From Mastigamoeba balamuthi (taxonomy: Eukaryota; Evosea; Mastigamoebida; Mastigamoebidae), in contig CACRSC010000040.1 in assembly GCA_902651635.1 (NCBI GenBank), positions 293,907 through 325,197 of the forward strand: DNA of 31,291 bases, given 5' to 3'. The notes under the pieces are model-generated. The model was not told the DNA's origin. It worked only from the letters and a program-made list of their open reading frames with translations, and did not search any database. This document shows positions 17,328-28,140 of this stretch, one piece after another. Made by a program: the position numbers and the translations under genes. The stretch's first letter is position 1, and each line of letters opens with the position of its first letter.

Positions 17328-18493
17328 ATGTCCACGCACACCGAGCGCGTATTCGCTGCGTTCCAGGGCCCCGTGCTGAGCGTCGACACTGCTGTGGTTC
17401 ACATGTACCGCACGTACACTGCGGAGCTGCTGCTCCCCCGTCGCTGGCGCCTGGCGCACGGCCTGGGCGCTGCAGACGTCCTGGCGGCCCTGCAGCACGC
17501 CACTGTGCGTGCGGGACCCTCGCTGTCGCTGCCCCCGCTGCGCTGCGAGGTCTGCGGAGGCGTCGTGGCCCTCGCGAGCCCCTGCGTGCACCAGGGAATG
17601 CTCCCCGACGACCTCGAGAGCTACTGCGCCACCCTGCGGTCGCTCTGCACGTCCTCGAGGAAGCACCTGCGTTGCAGCACCCTCGTGCTGGCAGTGGAGC
17701 TCTGCGGCGCGCTGGTCTGCAGCCAGCAGTTCGCTGTGTTCGCCCGCAGGCCCGGCAGGCAGACAAAGTCGAGGCCGCCAAACGAGGTAGCCAGCCCCGG
17801 CGATGCTTGCAACGCGGGCCAGCCCGGCTTGCAGATATCGGATGTTGCAACCGCCAGCAGGGGCCTTCCCATGCCGATGGCACCGCCACGTGCGTGCACT
17901 CTGGCATTTGCTCACCCATTCTTGTCTCCCTCCCTCCCTCCATTCTTCCTCATTTTGGTGCCTGGTGCCTTATCAGGCTGGCCTATACTATGATTGCGCA
18001 ACCAGTGAGGTGCGTGTGGTGTTATGGAATGCTCCACAATTTGAATGGAGTGTAGAGTGCCCTTCCTTTGTTGTTTACTTCATTTAATTTGTCTTTTCTT
18101 TCCTTCTATTCACTGTTGGCTCTACAGATCTGATCATAGTCGTCGAGGTGCACAAGCCGCGGCTCAGCGCCGAGATCCCCCCAATGTCCTTCATGATACT
18201 CCCGGGCGTTGCAGAGACGCTGATAGCGCGTGTGCCGGGGTTCGTCCTGCAGAAGAGCTCAGTCACCTGCAGTATGCCACCGCCCGCCTCAGCTGAGTCG
18301 GGGGAGTCACACTCTTATCATCACACTGGACCCCGCAGAACTGGCGGTGTGCATCAGGGCGTACACCTCGGTGGAGAGCGCGGCGATGGGCCGTGATGTC
18401 GCCATCAAGTACGTGAGGAACGTCATCCCCAACGTAATCCAGCGCGACGCCAGCACGTTCGGACAGCCACTGGCTGTCATAGCAAACTGGTAA
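17328..18493 (+). CDS. Member 1 of a tandem paralogous family of unknown function
   Basis: Model: exon 1 17328-17889, intron 17890-18127 (GTGCGT...CTACAG, 238 nt), exon 2 18128-18261, short intron 18262-18292 (GTCACC...CTCAG), exon 3 18293-18493 with TAA; 298 residues with consistent phases. The start MSTHTERVFAAFQGPVLSV is nearly identical in the copies at 29140 and 30844. Shared landmarks are LLLPRRWRLA, a CEVCGGVV Cys pair, LPDDLESYCATLRS, LRCSTLVLAVELCGALVCSQ, QFAVFARRPGRQ, LIIVVEVHKP, VPGFVLQKSS and terminal ANW. The 'LxLxVE..G.LVCSxxFxVxARrPGRq' segment followed by basic residues recalls the end of a p53/Rel-type immunoglobulin-like DNA-binding domain; this is only a resemblance. No signal peptide or membrane span is clear. 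The first intron is 238 nt here and 64 nt in the 29140 copy. Confidence 0.75.
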
Positions 18494-19605
18494 TGTAATA
18501 GGTCAGAACCACGTGATTGTGTCTGCTGGGCCCCAGTTGTGTACATATTCTGAGTGGTTCGGAGGCCACCTTTTGGTCCATCTCGATACCAATAGAGTGG
18601 TCCAGGTCTGCCCACGTACTTCAGCACCCCTCAAGGGCATTACTTCCATCCAGAATACACTAACGTCTGAATTAAATAACGTAACTTTGTTATGCCCATA
18701 CACTATGAACAGACGGAAAATTGTTGTTTTTGATGTGTCTCAGACGCAATTCCCTGCTCACCCCGTGGACCCGTTGTGTACTGCTGCTGGTCGCGAGGCT
18801 CTCGTGGTTCTCACTGCTTCCTTTGTTCTGACCGTTGCTGCTGCTTCTGCTGCTCCTCCCAACACTTTATCCTCTGGCCACAGCTGTAACCTCGGGAGCA
18901 AGAACTGCTTCTAGGCACATGCACTCCCAGAAATAGGCCCCGCAGTGAAGAAAAACCTCATTGAAAATGCCAGAGACGGGGATGTCAGGGAAAACAGATC
19001 CAACACTATGGGACTTGGGTAAAACAGATCGATCAAACAAAGGAGCTTCTAGCTTCATTCAATGAAATATCCAAGAATGGAAGAGCATCCTGGACACACA
19101 ATAACTTCTTCCCCCCCTCCCATCCTGAAACCCCTTATATTCCATATCTTCACATGTAGCACTGGGTCTATTCCGAATAGCTGCAGCTTCACTGCAACTC
19201 CTTTGGTGTCAAATCTCTTCCTGATTCTCTGACAGTTTTATGGTTGAGTGTAACTGTTCACATTCGATTGTTTACCAATCAGGACAGTAATGGCAGAAGC
19301 TGATGAATGAAGTTGTTCTTCATCATCAAAATGACTCTCTTCTCTGATTGATACACTTCCCTCTTCCTCTTCTTTTTCTCTATCATCTTTTTGTTCATCT
19401 TCTTTTTCTTCTCAGATACTACTTTCTCTCTTTCTGCCTGATGACCTCCAGTTTCAAACAGTCAGGAAGAAAACAATCAGATGAGCTATTTATGAGAATA
19501 ACACTCTTCTTTCTTTTCATCATATCTAGCCAAGAACAACATCATTTCTGATAAAAACAAATTGTATTTCAAACGAGATGAATACATGAGAGGTTTCAGA
19601 CAGAG
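18494..19605. other. Intergenic stretch with one doubtful ORF and a pyrimidine tract
   Basis: A 133-codon plus-strand frame (18513-18914) ends with a hydrophobic run (LVVLTASFVLTVAAASAAPP) that could be a secretory signal or membrane span. It has no recognisable domain and no paralog, so I do not call it a gene. Bases 19345-19420 are almost pure CT/TTC on the plus strand, right of which lies the 3' end of the kinase gene. No RNA gene is seen. Confidence 0.4.
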
Positions 19606-22600
19606 CTACGCTATTGCTAGGTCAACACCAATAGCCTTGAAGGAAGGACGGCCGTTGGGCTGCTGATCCCAGCATCTGCACATCAGCTGGACATACTTAT
19701 TGTTATATGGGCCCAGCTGCTTGGGAATCACAGGCCTCTGGCCCTGAAGAACCTCGTGGACTACTGTGATCTTGCTAAGGTTCTTGAACGGGATCTCACA
19801 TGTTAGGATCTCGTTCATGAGGATTCCGAAACTGTAGACATCAGAGGCCTCAGAGTAGGTGCCACTGCTGAGTACCTCAGGTGCAATCCAGGCGATAGAA
19901 CCAGATCGTGTGCTGGTCTTGTTGACCATCTTAACTGATGCCATCCCGAAGTCCGACACCTTCACCTCCATGTTCTTACCCAGCTGCTCACTTGTTAATG
20001 AATTGTTCTGACAAATACAAATTTTAATTTGTGTTTAGTGCACCAGGATGTTGGAGGACTTGAGGTCGCGGTGAAGAATATGACTCTGATGGAGGAACGT
20101 GAGCGCACTGCAAGTGGATACCAGGATGGCAATGCCCTGTTGCTTGTCTATCTGGTGGCTGTTGCTTATGAGCTGCTGTAAGTTGCCCATGTCCATCCAC
20201 TCGGTCACAACACACATGTTGTAGGGCTCCGCACATGCCCCCAACTGACCAGCCAGAAAACCACTAAGCATGAATACTGAGGTGGGACCTCGTACAAAGA
20301 GGATGATGTTTGGGTGGCGGATTTGAGAGATCTCCTTGATCTGGTGCTCGATCTCTGCCAAGGTGACGCTGTCCACCTTCTGCCTGAAGAACTTCTTCAC
20401 TGCTACCGTCTGACTCCTCCACACACTGCACGTGGGATACATTGGTACAAGGCCAGAAGGAGAGCAGAGGGCCTTACCCTTTGCTGACAACACCGAAGTT
20501 GCCCCTTTCTGATAGCTCTTTTTCAATAACTAACTCGTTGACTGCAATGGTCCAGTGTGGCCCTGTTGTCTGTGATAACCTTTCGTGCAGGTCCTGGGCA
20601 GCCTCCGCAGCTTTGTTGCCTTCATTGCTGACGGGAACGCCCGGGAATTGCCGCTCGAGACCAGCGATGGTGAATTCGAAGAGGTCCTCTGGCTGCGCGA
20701 TGCCCTGTAGCTGCACAGAACCGATGTGGTTTAGCGTGCCCAGCTTCGCGAGCGCCGCCTGTTCCTTCTGAACAAACTGGGCTGCGGCGGAGCTCAGGGT
20801 GATCTGCCCGCCCTTGGCAGACGATGCCACGCGCATAGCCTTGTGGACGGAGGGACCAACGTAGTCGGTGATGCTTCCCTGCGTGCTGCAGAATTGCTCC
20901 CCCGCGGCCGAGGTCACTGATGCCGAATTATGGAGTGAGTGTGTTCTGGTGGCCTCGGGCTGGCCATAGTGGATGCCCATGCGCACGCGCAGCCCCCTGA
21001 ACTGGATAGTATCCCCTGAGCGACGGGCAGGTGCACAGGTGTCAGTCAAAGTGCATGAGGCTTCGGTGCGGTACCACTCATGACGCATCTGCAGGCTGGG
21101 AACTCGAGCAGGTTTGGGTTCCACTCGAGCTTCGCAAGAGCGAGTTGGGCGTCGACACAGAAGCGCAGTGCGTTGGTGACAGCCTGGAACGTGATCATGA
21201 AAGCGTCGCCCTGCGTCATGACCTCGTAGCCCTTGTGGTGGCGCAGGGCAGTGCGCATGGCGTCGTGGTGCTGAAACAGCGCCTGCTTCATTAGCTGCGC
21301 GTTCCACTCCCACAGCTCCGTCGACTGCTGGATGTCTGCCAGGAATAATTGTCTATGAGTGTGCGAGTAATGGCATTCATTGGTGTTGTGATACCTGTGA
21401 ACACAATTGCCATCCACCCGGTGGGGACGGGCCAATCAACGCTGCTCTCCTTCCTTTTCCTCTGTTCATCGGTTATAAATAAGTGGAATGCTGGGAGACT
21501 GCGAGGATACGGGCAATAGGAGACCAGCTGCGACATCGAGTCTCCCGAGGATCTCGGCGAACTCGGGGCGGTCTTCGGGGGAGACGTCCCAGCACTGCTC
21601 CATCAGCGCGCGCAGGGGCTGCACGCTCTCAAACTCGGGGCCCACCTCGGGTCTGCTGTTCCTCTCGGTCACGTTGGCGCTGACCAGCACGGGGTTCATG
21701 TCCCTGTAGGGCAGCTCGCGGGTCACCGCCTCCCACAGCACGATACCAAAGGCGTAGACGTCGCTCTTGGTCGAGAACACCCCCCGGCTGATGGTCTCGG
21801 GGGCCAACCACAGCAGGCTGCCCAGCACAGTGTCGTCGCTCTGCGCCGCCGTGCTGCAGTGCTTGTGTGCGATGACCGTCAGACCAAAGTCGCACACCTT
21901 GGCCCGCATGCTCTCTGACAGCTGTGTGGTTGTGCAGTGCACGACGTGTGAGTAGGGGACGCAACGCGAGAATCGGAGAGGGGCGTCGCACGAGGATGTT
22001 GGAGCTCTTGAGGTCGCAGTGAATGACAGGGGGGCTGCTGCCGTGCAGGTACGCCATCCCGGCGGCGATGTCGTTGAGGATGCTGAGTTTGAGGGCGGTT
22101 TTCAGGGGCACAGCCCTGTCGGACAGCACGTCGAGCAGCGACCCCCTGGGCATGAACTCGGTGACGATGGTGAGGGCCTCGCTGGTCTTGGAGTAGCACA
22201 TGAACAGCAGCAGGTTGGGGTGTCTGAGCGACCTCATGATGGAGACCTCCTGCAGCAGCTTCTCCTCGTCTATAACCTCATTCTCCCTGATGGGCACCAC
22301 CTTGGCGGCCACCTCTGTGCCCCTCCACTGCGCCCTATGTTTATGAAGGTCGCTCAGAATGTGCCACAGCAACGTGCGAAAGCGCACTGATAGACAGTGC
22401 CAGAGCTCCCTCGGCCCAGCTCCTTCCCAATCTTCAGCTCCTCGTGGTATACCGCGAAAGAGTGCTTGTCCAACGTGATCTGTGTCCGGCACCAGTGAGA
22501 TGGGCAGATTTGCGGGGTCTGTTCGAGTGCCTCAAGGAACAGAGCTCGCTGAACTCGGCGCTGGTGCGACAGAAGCGCTCCAACCACAGCCCCCGCGACG

Positions 22601-24369
22601 GCCAAACAGCACACGCCCCCGATGACGCTTCCAACCACCGCAGGAACGATGTTGCTCCTCCTACCGCTGGCCACAGTGGAGAGGGACCACGGAGCGTAGA
22701 GTGGGTCGATGACGAGGCCGCTGCCCACACTCCAGTTGCCGATGGTGGCGAGGCTGTCTCTGCCAGGTACCCACCGGAAGATGGAGTTTGTGGAGTAGCG
22801 GTCGCCGTTCTCGTCGAACGAGATCATGCCGGTGGCGCCCTGGTACTCGAGGGAGAGCAGCGTAGAGTAGAAGAGCTCCCTGTTGTAGGGGTCCTGGCCT
22901 GCCGCGATGATCTTCTTGGCAGCATGGACCCACGCGAGGCCCGCATCGTACTCGAGCATCGACCAGAAGGGATTCAGCAAATGGTCCTCCTTCAGGTACT
23001 CGAGCATGTCTGCCGTGTACTTGTCCGTCATGGGGTTTCTGTCCACTGCGGTGGTCACACCCATGACGATGGTGTCGTTGGCGATGGCCTTGGCCAGCAC
23101 TGCGAGAGCGCCGTCCTGAGACAGCAGCGCCGCAGAGATGGGGCGTACGTGGGTAGAGCAGTGCGATCGAGGCCAGCGTGGGGTACGTGCTGATGCTGTT
23201 GCCCAGGACCCACGCGTATGGCTTCTGCAGCATCCCCATGATACGTGCTTGCTCCAGCAGAGGGAGGCAAGTCATCGAGGCGCAGGATAACACAATCGCC
23301 TGAGGCTTTGCAGCTCTGACCCTCTCCAGCTGCGCAGCAGAGATGAGTGCGGCATGGGCGAACATGCTGTGGTACGCACATAGGGACCGTAGAATACTGG
23401 GGGGTTTGTTGTGGCGACTGGGTAGTACACGATGTCTGCCACGCCGATCGGTGGCATCGCACGGGCCGCGTAGGTGACGAGCTTCTGGAGGCCGCCCTGT
23501 CCGAAGCTGTCGTTGTTGCCGATGCCAGCGACCCTCGTGATGCCGTACTTGGAGAACACCTGGACCATGGCCAGGCTCTGCCCAGTGGCGACAGTCAGGT
23601 CGTCTCGATAGTCGGATTGATTGTCTGTGTGTTCGTACGATGAGGGCCACTGAGGAGCACGAGCGCATGAATCTGGGGTACTTGGCCTTGTCGCTGAGCA
23701 GGGGGCTCGCGGACTGTCCAGAGATGAAGGGAATTCCACTGGCTGTGAGTCCCGGGTGTGTGGCGTCGCCGTCGAGCAGTGCCATGGAGACACGGCTGCT
23801 GTCCCCTCCGATGACAGCGACAACAGGAATGGCGCTGAACATTGCTGCAGATGCCGCCGCGAGGCTCTATCTCACGCAGAGAGTCGGGGAGCCATAATTA
23901 GACCACGGGTCTTTTGGATTTCCAAAAATGTTATTGGGCAGCGATTGGTGCAGCCTGACGACAGTCGTCCTTGTGGGCAGCGCACGGGCGTACCGACAAA
24001 TCTTTGTCGTTGAAGAGGACAAGGGAGACGTTGTAGCGGCCCAGCTCGTGTGCTTCCTGGGCCTGCGTAATCGCCATGCAGACCGACATCACAGTCTGCC
24101 GGCGGGGTCAGAGCCAAATTAGACCTGCACAGCCACCCAGCCGCGTGCCTCGAGGGTGATGGGAAGCTGGACCGAATAGAGGATGCCCACCATAAGCATC
24201 CCATCCCGGGAGTGCGCTGTTGCGTTGCGGGCCAGCAGATTGCAGGGCGGCGAGGACCAGTTGTACGGCGTCGCCAGGATGGCCTGCTGATGGTGTTAGT
24301 GGCTGTGTTCAATGAACAGGGGTAGTGGCTAACAGCGACCAGCATGGAGAGCAAGGCAAGAAGCTTCAT
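19606..24369 (-). CDS. Receptor with ligand-binding ectodomain, TKL kinase, nucleotidyl cyclase and second TKL kinase
   Basis: The gene starts at ATG 24367-24369 with a signal peptide (MKLLALLSML, then an intron). The ectodomain (about 24280-22690) is a type-1 periplasmic-binding/ANF-receptor-like fold (VAVIGGDSS, YPRFMRS, GITRVAGIGNND). One span lies at about 22571-22650. Kinase 1 (22440-21530) has GRGSSGTVYQ, VAAKV, HCDLKSSNIL, CDFG and LAPE. The cyclase (21420-20700) has IVFTDIQQSTELWE, TQGDAFM and GLRVRMGIHYG. Kinase 2 (20560-19620) has RGNFGVVSKG, VAVKKFF, HRDLKSSNIL, SDFG and IAPE. Phased introns include 22335-22387, 21922-21991, 21336-21394, 21016-21074, 20426-20477, 20245-20295 and 19984-20043. 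Two ectodomain junctions (about 23640 and 23900) are unresolved, from a missed intron or a frameshift. It would sense an extracellular ligand and signal through phosphorylation and a cyclic nucleotide. It ends with TAG. Confidence 0.85.
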
Positions 24370-25551
24370 TCAGGGGGCCACGATGAGGAATGAATGGATA
24401 TCAAGGACAAATCGGTCGTCTCCAGTTGGCCCGTGCTTCTGAAAAAAGATCTATCTTCGTTGGGTGCTAAAAGGAAAAAGGAAGAGTTCTCGACTGGCTC
24501 GGGCCAACCGGTGCTAGTTGGTAAGGATCTCGAAGATATTTGGCCACAGGTCTCCAAGATTTGTGAGTTGATGGATGAGCCCATTGGGCGAGCTGCTGCT
24601 TCCCCTGTGCCGTGGACAGCTGCGGCTGCTCTGCACTAGCTTGCACTGGTGGACAGCGTGGGCAGGCTGAACTTCGTCTGAGGCGTGGGAGACAACGAAG
24701 CACAGCACGGAGCTCCACGTGGATCTCGAGGAGCTGGAGGGGGTGTATTCACCTGGTCTTGGTAGAGTCACGCCTCCATGTCACGCTGGCTCACTGCGTC
24801 GAGGGCCGAGGGGTCGAATCGTGGCCTTGCACAAGAGGTGGGTGGTCACGTCCACACTGGCCCTCTTTGGGGATGGCTGCATCTCGACGTCCATGCCCCT
24901 CACGCGCTTGATGCAAGCATCGCTTCCTAGCTGCTGGTGGGCCTCCATACATTCAGGAGTAACTGCCTCGCACTTGAATTTCGCAGGCCATAGCATTTCC
25001 GAGGCCTTCAGCCCAGCTCGGGCAGAAGGTCTGCCACCAACAGTAGCGACCCGCTGTGGCACTGTCGAGGCTGGCATGCCCAGCAAGATGTGCCACAGGG
25101 TGGGGTCCGCTGTGGCTGCCCTCGAGCACCGTGCCGCACACCATCGCCCAAGGAGGTGCCACTCCCTCGCAACCACCGGCTCTCTGGATGCTGCTGAACC
25201 AAACGTACAGGCAGCCCGCGATGCAGCCAGGCCCCTGGGATTACGGGAAGCGGTGACGTGGGGCCGGAAAGATACGCGTATCTTCACATTTCGTGGGTTG
25301 TTCGAGGCCTCGCTGATGTGCACGACTCTGCTTGGCGGCCTGGTGAGGTGGCGCTTCGTCACCGCCAGTCATCGATGTGGAGTCTGAGCTGCCCAGTGGC
25401 CAACGGACGCCTCTGACAACGCAGCCAGCGTGGCAGCATGTCAGTGCAACACCGCGATGGCTGGCGGCAACAGCCCCGTGCCGGTAGTCATGGCAGTGTT
25501 GCCACCGTCGTCGTTGGCAATTCGAATTGAATTCAAAAAAGCTGTCGATAT
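24370..25551 (-). pseudogene. Region left of the decayed SAM-like copies, probably their degraded 3' parts
   Basis: On the minus strand 24781-25362 stays open (GSDACIKRVRGMDVEMQP, VDVTTHLLCKATIRPLGP). The end of copy C (27000-26829: ETVTEDVQELQID, VEPLHLYFLIAHCPRP) looks like a diverged counterpart, so both may be the C-terminal part of the same gene. In addition, 24960-25035 minus resembles 27055-27115 plus (CTGCCCGAGCTG and GCTGAAGG shared), a rearranged fragment. Bases 25390-25490 on the minus strand resemble 28060-28190 plus. Nothing here is an intact gene I recognise; 24370-24640 has no supportable feature. Confidence 0.35.
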
Positions 25552-25990
25552 TCAATCACAAGAGGGCTGTGGGCTCAACGCGGGGGGGCTACTGGGGGGC
25601 CTGTCCGCCACCCCGGCCATCGTGATCTCCCTCAGCACGCGGAGGGCGCCGGCAAGGAGCCCCAGGTCGCTGTAGAGCTCCTGCGTGACCCGGAACGGAG
25701 GGTCACGGCGACGGTCGCAGTGGCGGTCGCGGATGAGGTTGGCGAGCTGGACCTCGTCTGGGAAGCGGGACAGGACGAAGCCGTCGAAGTAGAGCTCCGG
25801 GTGGCTCTCGAGCAGCTCGATGAGGTGCACCCACTTGGGGTGCCTCCGGCGGAGCCACGGGACCACGTCGCTCTGGCCCCACTGCATGATGTCGAGAGGG
25901 TCGATGCCCTGCAGGCCCGCCCACAACTCCTTGCACGCGAGGAGGGTCGTCTCGGCCGCCCTTGCCCTCTCGGGGCCTCGCGCTCGACCA
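25552..25990 (-). CDS. Possible SAM-like domain gene, copy A (partial)
   Basis: The frame reads ETTLLACKELWAGLQGIDPL, DIMQWGQSDVVPWLRRRH, YFDGFVLSRFPDEVQLANLI, ELYSDLGLLAGALRVLREI and ends at a TGA/TAA-rich junction. The 'W..sDVv.WLrr.h ... FDGf.L.....e..l..L' pattern recalls a SAM domain, a helical protein-interaction module; this is a by-eye match. Upstream on this strand the sequence is the complement of copy B's Gln-rich stretch, and a shared string (GTGGTCGAGCGCGAGGCCCC) indicates that A and B lie head to head. This is the only copy with an undamaged domain. A start codon upstream was not fixed. Confidence 0.45.
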
Positions 25991-26758
25991 CCTCTGCTGG
26001 TCGAGCCAGCACCACGTGGCCCCGCACGTGGACGAGCGGTTCGACCTGGAGGAGGACGAGCAGCGGCCCCTCAGCCAGGCGGCCCAGGCGCCCCAGGTGT
26101 CCCAGGCGGCCCAGGTGGCCCCCGCCGCCGGCGAGCAGTGCGAGGCGTCCACGAAGCGGCAGCAGAAGCAGCAGCAGCAGGTGGTCGAGTAGCAGCAGCA
26201 GGTGGTCGAGAAGCAGCAGCAGCAGAAGGTGGTCGAACCCGAGGCCCCGAGGCGCTGCGGAGAGCGGGCGGCGAAGAGCGAGGCCATGATTATCGACCTG
26301 CTGGGTGACGCGAGGGGCTCTGCATTGACGGAGCTGTCCTCCGACATGTCCGGGGTGGATCAGGCTTCTCAGGAGCTGCCTCCGTGTCAGGAGGGCCGGC
26401 CTCGAAGGTATCGACCCCCTCGACGTGCTCCGCTGGTAGCAGGTCGACCTCGGCTGCTGGGTCATGCAGCACCACCGCCAGTGCGAGATGCTCCCCGACC
26501 TGCTGTGGAGCCACCTCGAGCTGGGAATCGATGGCCATGGGCTTCCTCGGCCGTATATACTCCTGCGGGCTCGCCCACAGGGACACGCCTGGCCTCCGGG
26601 CCGAGTTCGAGCGCCTGTTCAGCGCCTCGCGCGTGCTGCGGGACCTGGTCGAGGCCCAGAACGCTGCGGTGCGCGCGGCCCCCCGACGTGGTAGAGCCAC
26701 CGATTCGCATTCAATAATGGGACGAAGGGACATGAGCACATCAGACGGCCAGCACTGA
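25962..26758 (+). pseudogene. SAM-like gene, copy B, with in-frame TAGs and a frameshift
   Basis: The N-terminal part is VDERFDLEEDEQRPLSQAAQ, then a Gln-rich tract of three (CAG)n-GTGGTCGAG units (about 26160-26230). Next come KSEAMIIDLLG, SSDMSGVDQASQELPP, then EGIDPLDVLRW-TAG-QVDLGCWVMQHHRQC (about 26406-26490), then in another frame GLRAEFERLFSASRVLRDLV. In-frame TAG codons sit at 26190-26192 (inside the Gln tract) and 26437-26439 (where copies A and D have Gly and Glu before Gln). The shift between the two parts lies near 26540. Relative to A, this copy is damaged. Confidence 0.5.
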
Positions 26759-26828
26759 TGCTGTACGGCCACCACGGCTGTCGCCAACGTGACGGCTTTG
26801 CAGTCTCGCCGACACGCAATAGCAGAGC

Positions 26829-27590
26829 TCAGCAGTTCGACGAGGGACGCGGGCAATGGGCGATGAGGAAGTAGAGGTGCAACGGCTCCACCGCGGCACT
26901 GCTGGTCTCCATGCTGGCCACAACGCCATCGATCTGCAGCTCCTGGACATCCTCAGTCACAGTTTCATTCACGTGAAGAGGTCGCAGCCCACTGACTGTC
27001 GCGCACCACGCTTCCCCTTTGGCTGAGGGCTCCCAGGTCACTGCTGGCGACCCGCTGGCTTCCTGCCCGAGCTGTGCTGAAGGGCCTCGGAAACGCCATC
27101 GAGTGCGAAAAGTCCGGTGACGCGTGCGGCTGGCCACCGGAGGAGCCCGCAGAGGTCTCGGTGCTGCTGGACCTCCACCGCCGCGGGTGTCCCTGTGGGT
27201 GAGGCCGCGGGAGCGCAGGCTTGCGACGAGGTAGCGCATGTCCACGGGCTGCCCCACCAGCGCAGGGCCGTCGATTCCAGCCCCCGTTGGCTCCATCGCA
27301 CGTCGGGGAGCTCATCGCACTGGCGGTGCTGCTGCGCGACCCAGCAGCTGACGTCGGCTGCTGCTAGCGGCCGACCTCGAGGGGGCCGAGCCCGGAGACG
27401 GCCCTCCAGACACACAGGCGCAGCTCCCGGGCAGCCTCTTCCGCCCTGGACATCTGGGGCATCTCCACCAACACAGAGATGGGGGCCCAGGAGGTCGACC
27501 ACCATGGCCTCGCTCTGTGTGGGTATGAGCAGGCGCCTTGGCAGGGCCCCGAGGCGGAGGCGCCTCCGTGCACGGGCAACAAGAGAGGTC
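26829..27590 (-). pseudogene. SAM-like gene, copy C, frameshifted
   Basis: Read leftward, the pieces are SEAMVVDLLG, ISVLVEMPQMSRAEEAAREL, GLGPLEVGR then TAG, ADVSCWVAQQHRQCDELPDV in a different frame, and a tail ETVTEDVQELQIDGVVASME...PLHLYFLIAHC. These match copies B and D piece by piece but sit in at least three frames. It is head to head with copy D, the pair diverging from about 27535-27560. Confidence 0.5.
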
Positions 27591-28140
27591 ATGGTCTGTG
27601 CCCCGAGGGCTCTGTGTTGGTGGAGCCGACCCCCCAGATGTCCAGGGCGGCAGAGGCTACCCGGGAGCTCCGCTTCCGGGTCTGGAGGGAAGGGCCTCTC
27701 AGGGCGCGACCCCCTCGACGTCCTGTTCTGGGAGCAGGCCGACGTCGGCTGCTGGGTCGTGCAGCAGCACCGCCAGTGCGAGGGGCTCCACGACTTGATG
27801 GACTCACCGCGGGATGGGCATCGACCCCCGGTGCTCGTGGGGCAGCCGCTGGGCATGAGCTCCCTCATTTCCCGTCCGCGCAGGTTCACGCCCAGCCTCT
27901 AGGTGGGGCTCGAGCGCCTGGTCAGCGCCTCGCGTGTGCTGCGGGACCTCATCGATGCCCAGAACGCTGCGCTGCGCTCGGCCACCCGAGGAGGTAGCAA
28001 GGGCGATGGGGCGCTGAATGTCACCCAAAGGGTCTTCTAGATCCAATCGATTGATCACTCGAATGGGCACGACGGCCAGCGCTGCCACGGCCTCCACGAC
28101 CGCTGCCCACGGTACGGCTTTCATTGCGAGCGGTCTCATT
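27540..28140 (+). pseudogene. SAM-like gene, copy D, joined to a truncated family gene
   Basis: Pieces are SVLVEPTPQMSRAAEATREL, GRDPLDVLFWEQADVGCWVV then QQHRQCEGLHDL, and after a TAG (27900-27902) VGLERLVSASRVLRDLIDAQ. Bases 28060-28130 (TTASAATASTTAAHGTAF) run directly into the LHCSTLVLAV segment of the family gene that follows, in one open frame from 28018. The join may be a real fusion or a rearrangement scar. Confidence 0.5.

Noticed and set aside
18513-18914. 133-codon plus-strand ORF with hydrophobic C-terminal part
   Set aside because: The hydrophobic run lies at the C-terminus, there is no domain, no paralog and no splice or composition support. It is recorded only within the intergenic description.
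19606-24369. Giant-virus origin of the kinase-cyclase-kinase gene
   Set aside because: Some amoeba viruses carry related kinases, but this gene has at least seven clean introns and a signal peptide/ectodomain, and its neighbours are intron-bearing too. It fits a host gene.
24719-25387. 222-codon plus-strand frame
   Set aside because: It opposes a minus-strand frame that shows weak family resemblance to copy C. It has no recognisable motif and a composition typical of antisense shadow frames.
26160-27902. Reassignment of TAG to an amino acid as the annotation default
   Set aside because: The kinase gene ends with TAG right after its last kinase helix, and the TAG-bearing copies also contain frameshifts, so ordinary decay is simpler. 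It is kept as a low-interest finding only.
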